Assembly: GCF_011516835.1 (NCBI RefSeq)
Contig: NZ_WOTB01000008.1
Location: 1-64,000, forward strand
Direction of reading: 5' to 3'
DNA from: Acetobacter musti
GTDB taxonomy: Bacteria; Pseudomonadota; Alphaproteobacteria; Acetobacterales; Acetobacteraceae
Length of the DNA stretch: 64,000 bases
Shown: positions 19,482 through 28,968 of the stretch, piece after piece
Position numbering within the stretch: the first letter of the stretch is position 1
How the letters are laid out: each line of letters opens with the position of its first letter
Program-made: the position numbers and the translations under genes
The notes under the pieces: generated by a model
The model's input: only the letters and a program-made list of their open reading frames with translations
What the model was told of the DNA's origin: nothing
The model's database searches: none

Positions 19482-20879
19482 ATGAGATCTGACGACAATG
19501 AAATTTTTTCTGGATGTCTGAAAAAACAGGGATTTTTTACACGGAAAATTTCTGTTTTTATTGCGGTTGTTTTTCTTTTTTATTGTCATGACGGATATTT
19601 CATAGCTGTTGCCCGTGCGGCGCTGATCAGCACGCCTTACAGGCCTGTTCCGGCGGAAAATAATGATGCGGCGGGTGACACAGATTCGCGCCTGACCGGC
19701 AACTGGTACGGGCTTCGCGACCGGTTGCTGAGATATGGTGTTGATGTCCGGATCTCCGACACGAATGAGCTGTGGTCTGTTCCGGTGGGAGGTGAGCGGG
19801 CGTCGAACAACTATATCGGGTCCACGACGGTGGAGATGGAGACGGATCTGCGCGCTCTTACGGGCCTGAAGCTGGGGCATTTCGATGTCAGCGCGATTGA
19901 GATCCGCGGGCGGCCTTTCAGCAATGTGCCGCTGTATGTCTTTAATCAGACCTCGAACATCGAAGCCGATGACAACACGCGCCTTTATGAGATGTGGTAC
20001 GATCAGAGTTTCCTGTCGGGAACGCTGTCGGTGCGGGTGGGGAAAATCGATCTCGGTCGTTTCTTTATGCTCAGCGACGTTGCTCTGAACTTTCTCAATG
20101 CCTCCTTCGCCTGGCCGATCCTGCCGGATAACGACCTCTACGATCAGGGGCCGGTTTCCCCTGTCACGACGCCGGCGATCTGTCTGCGCTACACCTTGTC
20201 GCCGGCGTGGAATTTTCTGCTGGCCGCCGGGGACGACAATCCCATCGGGAGACCGTTCGTCAATGTCCGGGACCCGTGGAATCAGAACAGCGATCCGGGA
20301 GGTACCCGTTTCAGTTTCAGTTCCGGGGCGCTTATATTTGGAGAAGTTCAGTACAGACGCCATTCGGCGTCCTGGGACGGAACGTATAAGATCGGCGGTT
20401 ATTTTGATACAGGCCGGTTTCCCGATCAGTCCGACATGCGGCGGATGCACAGGACGAACTGGTCTGTTTATGCTGTTGCTGACCAGACCTTCACCCGTCT
20501 GAATGGCGGGAGTGAAATCGCGGGTTTCGTGCGGGGTAACTGGACGGGAGACAGCGACAGAAACCAGATTGTTTATGCGTTCGACGCGGGCCTTGTTCTG
20601 AAGGCGCCGTGGCGGCGGCGGGACGATGTGCTGGGGCTGGGGGCTGGTCTGGGCGCGGCCAGTCCGTTTCTTGCGCGGGCGGACCGGCGGGCCGGTTTAC
20701 CCCGGCAGGGAACGGAATATCATCTGGAACTGACATACCGTTACCAGTGCACCGCATGGCTTGCTCTGCAGCCGGATATTCAGGGCGTTCTGTCGCCTTC
20801 CGGCGGCACGGTGAGCAGTCAGGGCCGGCATATCTCTGATGAGGCCATTTTCGGCCTGCACAGCAACGTGACGTTCTGA
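19482..20879 (+). CDS. Carbohydrate-selective porin, OprB family
   Basis: A 465-residue outer-membrane porin. The mature region begins LTGNWYGLRDRLLRYGVDV, the opening signature of OprB family proteins, and continues with amphipathic strands and SGTLSVRVGKIDLGRFF, to end in LHSNVTF with the terminal phenylalanine needed for barrel assembly. Such porins admit glucose and other sugars or polyols for periplasmic oxidation. The signal sequence is unusually long from the ATG at 19482: about 25 polar residues precede the hydrophobic core that ends at VARA near residue 46. No good ribosome-binding site precedes this ATG, so a start nearer the core is possible. Confidence 0.85.
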   Translation: MRSDDNEIFSGCLKKQGFFTRKISVFIAVVFLFYCHDGYFIAVARAALISTPYRPVPAENNDAAGDTDSRLTGNWYGLRDRLLRYGVDVRISDTNELWSVPVGGERASNNYIGSTTVEMETDLRALTGLKLGHFDVSAIEIRGRPFSNVPLYVFNQTSNIEADDNTRLYEMWYDQSFLSGTLSVRVGKIDLGRFFMLSDVALNFLNASFAWPILPDNDLYDQGPVSPVTTPAICLRYTLSPAWNFLLAAGDDNPIGRPFVNVRDPWNQNSDPGGTRFSFSSGALIFGEVQYRRHSASWDGTYKIGGYFDTGRFPDQSDMRRMHRTNWSVYAVADQTFTRLNGGSEIAGFVRGNWTGDSDRNQIVYAFDAGLVLKAPWRRRDDVLGLGAGLGAASPFLARADRRAGLPRQGTEYHLELTYRYQCTAWLALQPDIQGVLSPSGGTVSSQGRHISDEAIFGLHSNVTF

Positions 20880-20940
20880 GCGGGCGGCCTGCCTGCGGGG
20901 CAGGACCGTCCGTGTATCGGTTCGGCGGGCCGGCCGGATC

Positions 20941-21837
20941 TCAGACCTTGTCGACGGAGGCTTTGTAGATTTTGTCGATGGTGGAGGAGAGTTTCGCGTC
21001 GAAATCGGCGTCACTCATGTCGGCTTTGAGGCCGCCGAGGAGGGCGCGGGAGAAGCTGGCGATCATCTCATGGTTGTGGGAGAGGCGTTCGCAGGCTTCG
21101 TCGAGCGAGTAGCCGCCGGAAAGGGCGACGACGCGTTCCATGCGCGGGTGGTCGGCGAGGTCTTTGTAGAGGTCGGCCTTCTCGGGGATGGTGACCTTGA
21201 GCATGACCTTGTAGTCGCCTGGCAGGCTGTTGAGGCCTTTGAGCAGTTCCTCGTGGAGGATGGCTTCGGCGCCGGCTTTGTCGGGGCTTTTGACGAGGAC
21301 TTCCGGTTCCATGATCGGCACGAGGCCGTGGGCGGCGATCTGCTGCGCGAGGTCGAACTGCTGTTTCACGATGGCGGCGATGCCTTCGCGGTTTGGCAGG
21401 TTGACGACTGAGCGCTCCTTTGTGCCGTAGATGCCGAGTTTGACGGCGCGGGCGAGGAGCGCATCGAGGCCGGGGATCGGCTTCATCAGGCTGACGCCGT
21501 TTTTCTCTTCCTCGAGGCCTTTATCGACTTTCAGGAACGGGACGACGCCACGGTCTTCCCAGAGATAGGCCGGGACGGATTTGCCCCTGGCTTCACCGTC
21601 CATGGTGCGCTCGAAGAGGATGGCGCCGATAACTTTCTCGCCGTTGAAGGACGGGGCGGTGATGATGCGGACGCGCATTTCGTGGACGAGGCGGAACATC
21701 TCCTCATCGCCGGAATACGCTGTCTCGGGGATGCCGTACTGCGCCAGGGCGCGGGGGGTCGAGCCGCCGCTCTGGTCGAGGGCCGCTATGAAGCCGCCCT
21801 TCGAGGACATCTGTTTTCTCATCAGGTCGCTGGACAT
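20941..21837 (-). CDS. fda: Fructose-bisphosphate aldolase, class I
   Basis: A 298-residue Schiff-base aldolase of the short bacterial class I type (Staphylococcus Fda group). It opens with GFIAALDQSGGSTPRAL, and the imine-forming lysine is K214 in VMLKVTIPEK; the phosphate-binding ALSGGYS follows near residue 255. It cleaves fructose 1,6-bisphosphate to dihydroxyacetone phosphate and glyceraldehyde 3-phosphate. The gene stands alone, with no other glycolytic gene beside it. Many acetic acid bacteria lack a complete Embden-Meyerhof pathway, so a gluconeogenic role is likely; that part is inference. Confidence 0.92.
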   Translation of the reverse strand: MSSDLMRKQMSSKGGFIAALDQSGGSTPRALAQYGIPETAYSGDEEMFRLVHEMRVRIITAPSFNGEKVIGAILFERTMDGEARGKSVPAYLWEDRGVVPFLKVDKGLEEEKNGVSLMKPIPGLDALLARAVKLGIYGTKERSVVNLPNREGIAAIVKQQFDLAQQIAAHGLVPIMEPEVLVKSPDKAGAEAILHEELLKGLNSLPGDYKVMLKVTIPEKADLYKDLADHPRMERVVALSGGYSLDEACERLSHNHEMIASFSRALLGGLKADMSDADFDAKLSSTIDKIYKASVDKV

Positions 21838-22050
21838 TTTTGTTACCCTTTTTCAACGCGTGATGCGGGCCTGACATGCGTCTGTGACCGACTCCGGCTG
21901 CTCCGGACAGGCTGATGAGGCATGCCACCGGGGCGCCGGCGCGGGCCGGCCCTTTCTGAGGATAACAATTACACGGCGGAGGGATTGTTGCCAGCACCGG
22001 ACGGGCAGGAAAATTGACGAACCCATGACAATTCCGCCGGGACAGCGGTG

Positions 22051-23514
22051 TTAATCTCCACCCTCCAGGACACGGCGCGTCAGTTCAACGGACGGGACGG
22101 TTTCGGGCATGTGCATGGGGGGCTTTTTCGGCGCCAGGTACCAGCCGACGACCAGAATGAGGCCGATCAGCGGAATGGCGGCGACGGTGTATGTGCCGGC
22201 GGGGTAATCCCAGGCCATCAGGACGATGACGACGATCAGGAATCCGAGCGAGGCCCATGCGGAGACCGGCGCGGCGGGCATCGGGAAAGCCGGGCTCGGG
22301 TAGCGGCCCCGTCCGACGGCGCGGCGGAAGGCGATCTGGCACAGGAGGATGATCGCCCACTGCCCGATGACGCCGACGGCGGCGAAGCTCAGGACGATTT
22401 CGAAGACTTCCTTCGGGACGATGTAATTCAGCACGACGCCGATGAGGTAGATGGTGACCATCAGCATGATCGCGGCTGACGGGACGGCGTTTTTGTTCAT
22501 GTGGGTGAGGACGCGCGGGGCGGAGCCGCCGAGGGCGAGGGCTCGGAGGACGCGGCTGGTGGAATAGAGGCCGGAGTTCAGGCTGGAGAGGGCGGCGGTG
22601 AGGACGACGACGTTCATCGCGGTGTCGGCGTAGGGCACGCCGAGGGCCTGGAAGAAGGTGACGAAGGGGCTGACGCCGGCGTGATAGGCGGTCCAGGGCA
22701 GCAGGCAGACCATCAGGACGACGGAGCCGACATAGAACAGGGCGATGCGCCAGATGACGCTGTTGATGGCGCGGGGGACGACGGTTTTCGCGTCCGCGCA
22801 CTCGCCGGCCGCCGTGCCGATGAGTTCGATTCCTGAGTAAGCGAAGACGACGCCCTGGGTGAGGGCCAGCGCGGCGAGGAGGCCGTGCGGAAACATGCCG
22901 CCATTGTCGCTGATGAGGTGCAGGCCGGTGGTGTGGCCGTCGAGCGGCATGCGGGTGCCGAGGATGACGGTTCCGGTGATGAGGAAGATGACGAGGGCGA
23001 TGATTTTGATGAGGGAGAACCAGAACTCCATCTCGCCGAAATATTTCACGCCGATGAGGTTCATGCTGGTGACGATACAGAGGGCGATGAGGGCAAAAAC
23101 CCATTGCGGGACACCGCCGAAGGGCGCCCAGAAATGCATGTACATGGCGACGGCGGTGATGTCGGCGATTCCGGTCATGGACCAGTTGAGGAAGGCCATC
23201 CATCCGGCGACGAAGGCGGTTTTCTCGCCGAGGAACTCTTCGGCGTAATCGACGAAGCTGCCGCTGGTGGGGCGGTGCATGATGAGTTCGCCGAGGGCGC
23301 GGAGGATGAGGAAGGCGAAGAAGCCGCAGACGAGGTAGACGAGGGCCAGGGAGGGGCCGCCGCTCTGGAGGCGGGCTCCGGCGCCGAGGAACAGGCCGGT
23401 GCCGATGGCGCCGCCGATGGCGATCATCTGGATCTGCCGCCGGCCGAGACCTTTATGGTAGCCGTCCGGGTGTGCTGCGCCGGGTGTGTCCTGTGCGTTC
23501 ATTCCGTCCTGCAT
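22051..23514 (-). CDS. ansP: L-asparagine permease-like amino acid transporter
   Basis: A 487-residue inner-membrane transporter with about twelve helices, of the amino-acid transporter family within APC. The start reads GYHKGLGRRQIQMIAIGGAIGTGLFLGAG, and later segments such as GGVPQWVFALIAL, GMFPHGLLAAL, PRAINSVIWRIALFYVGSV and VLTAALSSLNSGLYSTSRV closely follow E. coli AnsP, the asparagine permease. The start could also be the second ATG, five codons in, which has a better-spaced AGGACGGA. An aspartate/glutamate racemase gene and an AraC regulator follow nearby. Other amino acids of the same family (Phe, GABA) are possible substrates. Confidence 0.82.
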   Translation of the reverse strand: MQDGMNAQDTPGAAHPDGYHKGLGRRQIQMIAIGGAIGTGLFLGAGARLQSGGPSLALVYLVCGFFAFLILRALGELIMHRPTSGSFVDYAEEFLGEKTAFVAGWMAFLNWSMTGIADITAVAMYMHFWAPFGGVPQWVFALIALCIVTSMNLIGVKYFGEMEFWFSLIKIIALVIFLITGTVILGTRMPLDGHTTGLHLISDNGGMFPHGLLAALALTQGVVFAYSGIELIGTAAGECADAKTVVPRAINSVIWRIALFYVGSVVLMVCLLPWTAYHAGVSPFVTFFQALGVPYADTAMNVVVLTAALSSLNSGLYSTSRVLRALALGGSAPRVLTHMNKNAVPSAAIMLMVTIYLIGVVLNYIVPKEVFEIVLSFAAVGVIGQWAIILLCQIAFRRAVGRGRYPSPAFPMPAAPVSAWASLGFLIVVIVLMAWDYPAGTYTVAAIPLIGLILVVGWYLAPKKPPMHMPETVPSVELTRRVLEGGD

Positions 23515-23892
23515 GCGTTGTTGCGTCTCCGGTTCCGGTCTGTATGCGCCCTGCCCTGTTGCGGAAACCGTGCTGCCTGAGTGTCCGGGTTATCGGGCGT
23601 CTGCTGTGTATCCCACAATCATGCGGGAGCGGAACGATGTCTATCGGTAATCATCGGGTCCACTGCTCTCGGGCGGTGTTTAGGGGTTCCGGCCGGAACC
23701 GCAAAATTTTCGGAATGGTCTGGCTGACGGGAGTCTGTTCCGATCCACGGCCCCGTTCCCCGGCGGGGCTGTGAGCTGCCGCGTCTGGATTGTTTCATCG
23801 GGAATGCAGCCTGTGACGACGGGCGCTCTGGCCGGAAGGAGATGAGACACAACATGGATGTCTGTTCTGCCCTGCGGGCACATCGTGACGTC
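23515..23892. other. Intergenic region between ansP and the AraC gene
   Basis: About 380 bases without a supported gene. It should contain the ansP promoter (minus strand) near 23600-23680. Short palindromes such as GGTTCCGGCCGGAACC (23684-23699) are visible and could be a terminator or a protein site. No reading frame here resembles a known protein. Confidence 0.5.
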
Positions 23893-24708
23893 TCATGCTT
23901 TCGTGCTGGCCGCCGTGCGAGCGTAAAATGCCGGTGTGACGCCGAGGGAGCGTTTCATCAGGCGGGTCAGATGGGCCTGGTCGGAGAATCCACATTCGGC
24001 GGCGACTTCCGCAACGGGATGTCTGGCGCGCAGGAGCATCCGGGCGTGGGCGAGGCGGCGGTCCATGAGGTAACGATGCGGGGTCACGCCGAGACTCTGA
24101 CGGAAAGCCCGCACCAGAAATCCGACGGATAATCCGAGTTCTTCCGCCAGCCGGGTGATCTCCAGCCGTTCGCTGATGTGACGGTCGATGAACCGGTCGA
24201 TCGCGATCAGACGTGACGCGGTGATCCATGGGGAGATGGTTTTTTCGTCGGAAAAATGATGGAGGAGGACGGCGGCGAGAATGTCCGGTTCCGACGTGAT
24301 CGCCTGCTTTCCGCAGACCAGCATGTGCCGCAGCGAGCAGGCGGCGGCCACGGCGTCCGGGTCGGCGATCCCGTTTAATGGTCGCTGCCCGGCATCCTGA
24401 TGTCCGATCATGGCGGACGGCATGCCGCGAAGGACGAGGTATTCTCCGCCTTCGTCCGAGCAGGAAAAGACCGGGCATCCTGCAGGCACCCAGGAGAGCG
24501 TGTTGGGCCGCCGCAGGAACGGACGTGTTGTCCCGGTCCCGATCGCGTCCATTCCGCTCTGCGTCCCGAACGCGAAGCCGATCACGGCCTGATCGCAGGT
24601 GGCCTGCACATCGTATGCGGCTTTTGGCCACAGCTCGGCCGTCCAGGTCTCTGTCTCCAGTCTTCTGACCGTTTCCGTCATGTGCATTTCGTTCAAGACC
24701 CGCGCCAT
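23893..24708 (-). CDS. AraC-family transcriptional regulator
   Basis: A 271-residue regulator. The C-terminal AraC/XylS domain is clear: ISERLEITRLAEELGLSVGFLVRAFRQSLGVTPHRYLMDRRLAHARMLL (two spans), then HPVAEVAAECGFSDQAHLTRLMKRSLGVTPAFY, giving both helix-turn-helix units at about 170-265. The N-terminal 150 residues form a cupin-like effector domain. I use the ATG at 24708; another at 24681 is equally possible, while one near 24852 would overlap the divergent racemase gene. Only 42 bases separate it from that gene, so the two probably share control. Confidence 0.82.
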   Translation of the reverse strand: MARVLNEMHMTETVRRLETETWTAELWPKAAYDVQATCDQAVIGFAFGTQSGMDAIGTGTTRPFLRRPNTLSWVPAGCPVFSCSDEGGEYLVLRGMPSAMIGHQDAGQRPLNGIADPDAVAAACSLRHMLVCGKQAITSEPDILAAVLLHHFSDEKTISPWITASRLIAIDRFIDRHISERLEITRLAEELGLSVGFLVRAFRQSLGVTPHRYLMDRRLAHARMLLRARHPVAEVAAECGFSDQAHLTRLMKRSLGVTPAFYARTAASTKA

Positions 24709-24750
24709 GGTCCGGATATTAACGGCGACCGACAGGAAATGGAGGGATAA

Positions 24751-25443
24751 ATGCGTGTTCTGGGGCTTCTGGGTGGGATGAGCTGGGAAAGCACCGCAAT
24801 TTATTACCGGTTGCTGAATGAAGGCGTGCGGGCGCGTATGGGCGGTCTGCATGCGGCTTCCCTGCTGATCTGGTCTCCGGATTTCGCGCCGATCGCGGAG
24901 CTCCAGCGTGACGGCGACTGGCCGGCGCTGGCACGGCAGTTAAGTCTGGCCGGTCAGCATCTGAAGCAGCCGGGCGCCGGAGCGCTGATGATCTGCAGCA
25001 ACACCATGCATTGCCTCCATGAGGCGATCGGACAGGCGGCTGGCATTCCGGTGATTCACATCGCGGACGCCACCGGAGATGCGTTGCAGCGCGCGGGCTG
25101 TAAAAATCCTCTGCTTCTTGCAACCCGTTTCACGATGGAGCGCGAATTCTACGCGGAGCGGCTTCACAGCCGGTTCGGGATCGTGGCCATGATTCCGGAC
25201 GAGGATGCGCGGCGCGGTATTCATCGCATTATTTATGAAGAACTTTGCCGAGGTATCATACGCGATGAAAGCCGGCGGTATTATCGGGATGTCATCAGGA
25301 AAATGCAGGCGGAGGGTGCGGACAGCGTCATTCTGGGATGTACGGAGATCACCATGCTCATCACTCAGGACGATACCGCTCTGCCTCTTTTTGACACCAC
25401 GGCGATTCATGCCGGAGCGGGCGTTTCCTGGATACTGGACTGA
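24751..25443 (+). CDS. Aspartate/glutamate racemase family protein
   Basis: A 230-residue cofactor-independent racemase. The two catalytic cysteines are C82 (MICSNTMH) and C197 (ILGCTEI), and the start VLGLLGGMSWESTAIYYR is typical of the YgeA/RacX group of amino-acid racemases. It would interconvert L- and D-forms of aspartate, glutamate or, in YgeA-type members, broader amino acids. GGAGGG lies just before the ATG. Its divergent AraC neighbour may regulate it, and the asparagine permease two genes away hints at an aspartate/asparagine theme. Confidence 0.87.
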   Translation: MRVLGLLGGMSWESTAIYYRLLNEGVRARMGGLHAASLLIWSPDFAPIAELQRDGDWPALARQLSLAGQHLKQPGAGALMICSNTMHCLHEAIGQAAGIPVIHIADATGDALQRAGCKNPLLLATRFTMEREFYAERLHSRFGIVAMIPDEDARRGIHRIIYEELCRGIIRDESRRYYRDVIRKMQAEGADSVILGCTEITMLITQDDTALPLFDTTAIHAGAGVSWILD

Positions 25444-25668
25444 GAAGGCGGCGGACTTTCTCCGGGTGTCACCGGTTTATTTTCCGTTCCGGTCTCCTGG
25501 TCGGTTTTCCGGCAGTTTTCTCTGATGCCTCGCCAGGCGGGAGAAGGTGCAAGCCGCCCCGGCTCATGACAGGTCCGGACTGTTGCGGGTTTGCAATGAG
25601 GGAATCCGCATGGTTACATCCGGCGCGCAGGCTCCGCGGGCGGGGCGAATGAGGGAGTCAGTCCGGTT

Positions 25669-27609
25669 ATGTCATTTCATCGCGTCCGGCAGGGGATTTG
25701 CAGTCTGGTCGCTGCGGTGATGATGTTTGCGCAGGCGGAGAGTCCGGTCGCGGTTGCGGCGGTGCCGACCGCGAGCACGCTGCCTCATCCGATTACGTTC
25801 AGTCCCGAGATCCGGACACGCCAGACTCTTGTGCAGGTTGCGCTGGAGCGGGAGCCCGCCGATCTGATTATCCGCAATGCCACGGTTCTGAATGTTTATA
25901 CCCTGACCTGGGAAAAAGCGCAGGACATTGTGGTCCGGGATGGCCGGATTGCGTGGGTGGGACCTGTCGGGGCGTGGAAAGGGAAAGCGGCGCAGGTTTA
26001 TGACGCGACCGGGCGATGGGCTGTGCCGGGGTTCGGGGAGTCCCACAAGCATATCGAAAGCTCGATGCTGTCCCCGGAGTGGGAGGCGGCGCTGGTCATT
26101 CCGCTTGGCAATACGTGGACGACCGAGGGGTCGCATGAATTCGCCAATGTGAGCGGTGAGCATAATGTCGAATTCTGGCTGACGCCGGAGAAGATGGGCA
26201 GTCCGCTGAAGATCTTCCCGGCTCTCGGATCGGCGACGCCGCCTTCCGCCTTTGAGCTTGGGGGCGGGAATTACGCCTATCGGGAGATTGCCGAGAACAT
26301 CCGGAACAATCCGCGCGTTCAGGGTCTGGACGAAGTGATGGACTGGCCGGCGGTCTCGACGCCGTCCCATCCCGGGTATCAGCGGATCTGGGAAAATATT
26401 CAGGCCACGGTGGACACGCGGGGCGTGGTGGACGGGCATGGGGCGGGGCTTTCGGATCTTGACCGGATCGATGCTTTTGCGGCCGCCGGTCTTTCGAGCG
26501 ACCATGAGACGAAGATGCCGGAGGAGGCGTGGGACAAGCTGCAGCGGGGGATTTTTCTCCAGCTCCGGGATGACAACATTGAGCGGGCGGTGCCGCTTTT
26601 CCTGAAAAAGGGGCTGGCGAACTGGAGCAGCATCTCCTTTGTGACGGATGACCGGAACGTCGCGGATACGCTGAAGCAGGGCACGATGGATCACCATGTG
26701 CGTCTTGCGATTCAGCTTGGGGTTCCGCCTGAGGCGGCGTTTGCGATGGCCAGTCTTTATCCGGCCAGGCATGGTCATATGGACCAGATTGTCGGGTCGA
26801 TCGCGCCGGGGCGGTATGCCGATGTAGTTCTGCTGTCCTCGGTCCGGGATGTTGCTATCCGCGAGGTTTTCGCCAGTGGCCGGCTGGCGGCGAAAGACGG
26901 GCAGTATCTGCTCGACGTGCCAAAGATCCGGTGGCCGGCCTGGGCGTCTGATACGATTCATGTCGGGCGGGCGCTGACGGCGGATGATTTTGTGATCCGG
27001 GCGCCGGCGGGGCGGACGACGCAGGTGACGGCGGCGATTCAGGCGCCGTTCTATACGGACCCGGAGCAGAAGACGGCGGTGCTGCCTGTTGTGAACGGGG
27101 TTGTTCAGCGGGATATCGGGCATGACATCGTCAAGGTTGCGACGGTGGACCGGTACTGGGGCAAAGCGCGTCTGGGCAAGATGTTCTGGACCGGGCTCGG
27201 ACCGCGCTCGCCGGACTCCGCGATTGCCACCTCCGTTTCCCATGATCTTCACAACATCACGGTGATCGGCACGAGCGATGCGGCTATGGCGACGGCGGTG
27301 AACAGGATCGAGCAGCTTCGTGGCGGCATCGTGCTGGTGGATCATGGAAAGATCACGGCGGAGATGCAGCTTGAGATCGGCGGCCTGATGACGAGCCGGC
27401 CGGTTAAGCCGGCTGCTGCTGACATGGAGCATCTCTATTCGGCGGCGGATTCGATGGAGTGGATCGGGGAGCCCGGTTTTCCGCGTCGTGTCATCTTTGC
27501 GATGATTACGTGCAGTCCGTTCACCTGGCGGCTTGTGGTGCCTTATCCGGGTAATCCGGGCGGGCTGGTTCTGCTCCAGACCGGGCAGACGATGCCCACG
27601 GTTTGGTGA
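25669..27609 (+). CDS. ade: Adenine deaminase, apparently exported
   Basis: A 646-residue amidohydrolase of the adenine deaminase type (adenine to hypoxanthine plus ammonia). The metal-binding HKH is at residues 126-128 (ESHKHIESSM), followed by GSHEFANV, DGHGAGL, SSDHE and VTDDR, all matching E. coli Ade; the C-terminal Ade domain has SVSHDLHNITVIG. Unlike normal cytoplasmic enzymes, about 60 residues precede the domain and they look like a signal peptide: two arginines, a hydrophobic core SLVAAVMMF and a possible cleavage at AQA near residue 23. The next gene, a metal permease, overlaps its stop. A wrong start cannot be excluded, but no clear start lies between the leader and the domain. 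Confidence 0.83.
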   Translation: MSFHRVRQGICSLVAAVMMFAQAESPVAVAAVPTASTLPHPITFSPEIRTRQTLVQVALEREPADLIIRNATVLNVYTLTWEKAQDIVVRDGRIAWVGPVGAWKGKAAQVYDATGRWAVPGFGESHKHIESSMLSPEWEAALVIPLGNTWTTEGSHEFANVSGEHNVEFWLTPEKMGSPLKIFPALGSATPPSAFELGGGNYAYREIAENIRNNPRVQGLDEVMDWPAVSTPSHPGYQRIWENIQATVDTRGVVDGHGAGLSDLDRIDAFAAAGLSSDHETKMPEEAWDKLQRGIFLQLRDDNIERAVPLFLKKGLANWSSISFVTDDRNVADTLKQGTMDHHVRLAIQLGVPPEAAFAMASLYPARHGHMDQIVGSIAPGRYADVVLLSSVRDVAIREVFASGRLAAKDGQYLLDVPKIRWPAWASDTIHVGRALTADDFVIRAPAGRTTQVTAAIQAPFYTDPEQKTAVLPVVNGVVQRDIGHDIVKVATVDRYWGKARLGKMFWTGLGPRSPDSAIATSVSHDLHNITVIGTSDAAMATAVNRIEQLRGGIVLVDHGKITAEMQLEIGGLMTSRPVKPAAADMEHLYSAADSMEWIGEPGFPRRVIFAMITCSPFTWRLVVPYPGNPGGLVLLQTGQTMPTVW

Positions 27610-28796
27610 GAAGTTTTTTTCGCCGGGGCCTGCTGGTCCCGGTTTTTCTTTTTCTGGCGGCTCTGGTGTGTGGCGTGCCGGTGCTGCGCGCCGATCCGCT
27701 GACCGTGACGCGGGTGCTGGTCTCGTTCGATCAGCCGCGGGCGGTTACGATTACGGTGGACCTCGATCTGACGGTGATGATGGGCGGGCCGGAAGGGTAT
27801 TATGCCCTTGCCACGGGGAAAGGGCCTGCGCAGGAGGCGTTGCTGCATCAGGCGACGCGGGGTGTGGCGGATGCCCTGCCCTTCTTCGTCGGGACACTGC
27901 GGCTGGAGCCGCGCTTTGTTTCGTTCGTGCCGGCGGCGGGGACGAAGGCGGAATTTCTCGATGCGATGATGACGCGCACATCGCGTTTCGTGTTTACGGC
28001 CTCTCTGCCGGAGAAGGCGGGTACGCTGCGTCTGTCTGTTCCGATCGGGGCGCCGATCGATTATCCGCTGGCCTATACTGTGCGTGTACCGGCGCGGCAT
28101 CTGACACGGACGCGCTGGATGGAGGCGGGTCAGCATGAGGGCGATCCGTTCGACTATGCGGGGCTGCTGCCGGCCTCGGCCCCGGTGATGACGGCTCCGC
28201 CTGCTGCTTTCGATCCTGATACACTGAGCTGGAAACAGCAGTTTCCGCTTTATCTGCATCTGGGTTTCCGTCACATCGTGCCGGAAGGGACGGACCATAT
28301 CCTCTTTGTGCTCGGGCTTTTCTTTCTTGGAATTTCCTGGCGCAATCTGCTGTCACAGACGACGGTTTTTACGATCGCTCATGCGACGACGCTGTTTCTC
28401 TCCGCCTGGGGGATTCTGCGTCTGCCGCCGTGGATTGTGGAACCGATGATTGCGCTGTCGATCAGTTTCATTGCGGTGGAGAATATTGTCAGTCCGCGTC
28501 TTGGTGTGACGCGGCTGGTGGTGGTGTTTCTGTTCGGTCTGATTCACGGGTTTGGGTTTGCCGGGAGTCTGAGCGAGATTCCGTTTCCGCGCCGGGATTT
28601 CGTGGTGGCGCTGCTGGGGTTCAATCTTGGTGTCGATCTGGGGCAGCTTTTTATTATTGCAGTGGCGGCGCTGGTGTTTGGCTGGTGGCGAAACCGGCCG
28701 TGGTTCCGGCGGTGGATTGCGGTGCCGGCTTCGGGGGTGATTGCGGCGACGGGGCTTTTCTGGGCGGTGCAGCGGGTTGTTTTTTATGCGGGGTGA
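27606..28796 (+). CDS. HupE/UreJ-family metal permease
   Basis: A 396-residue membrane protein. A signal peptide (RSFFRRGLL, hydrophobic core, cleavage near LRA/D) is followed by a periplasmic domain of about 180 residues, then six to seven helices of the HupE/UreJ_2 fold. The metal-site motif is HIVPEGTDHILFVLGLF, with further histidines in FTIAHATTLFLS and LIHGFGFAG. Family members move Ni, Co or Cu ions. The GTG at 27606 overlaps the adenine deaminase stop (GTGA), so the two are coupled; deaminases of this kind are Mn/Fe enzymes, so metal supply is a natural link. That link is inference. Confidence 0.8.
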   Translation: MRSFFRRGLLVPVFLFLAALVCGVPVLRADPLTVTRVLVSFDQPRAVTITVDLDLTVMMGGPEGYYALATGKGPAQEALLHQATRGVADALPFFVGTLRLEPRFVSFVPAAGTKAEFLDAMMTRTSRFVFTASLPEKAGTLRLSVPIGAPIDYPLAYTVRVPARHLTRTRWMEAGQHEGDPFDYAGLLPASAPVMTAPPAAFDPDTLSWKQQFPLYLHLGFRHIVPEGTDHILFVLGLFFLGISWRNLLSQTTVFTIAHATTLFLSAWGILRLPPWIVEPMIALSISFIAVENIVSPRLGVTRLVVVFLFGLIHGFGFAGSLSEIPFPRRDFVVALLGFNLGVDLGQLFIIAVAALVFGWWRNRPWFRRWIAVPASGVIAATGLFWAVQRVVFYAG

Positions 28797-28968
28797 TGGG
28801 GGGCTTAATAGAAAGCGGGTTGGGAAGCTATAAAGGTAAAGCCCGATAATATGTGCTTTTAAGGTATGCATCAAATACAGACATAATACATAGCGAAAAT
28901 GCTTTTTGCATAGTAAGGCTAACAGAAACGTGTGTTGACACATTGGTAGAAAAAAGGGTTCTCAGTAT

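Noticed and set aside
19230..20450. Upstream extension of the small lipoprotein frame
   Set aside because: It would run antisense through most of the OprB porin, and the ATG at 19229 has its own ribosome-binding site followed by a lipoprotein signal.
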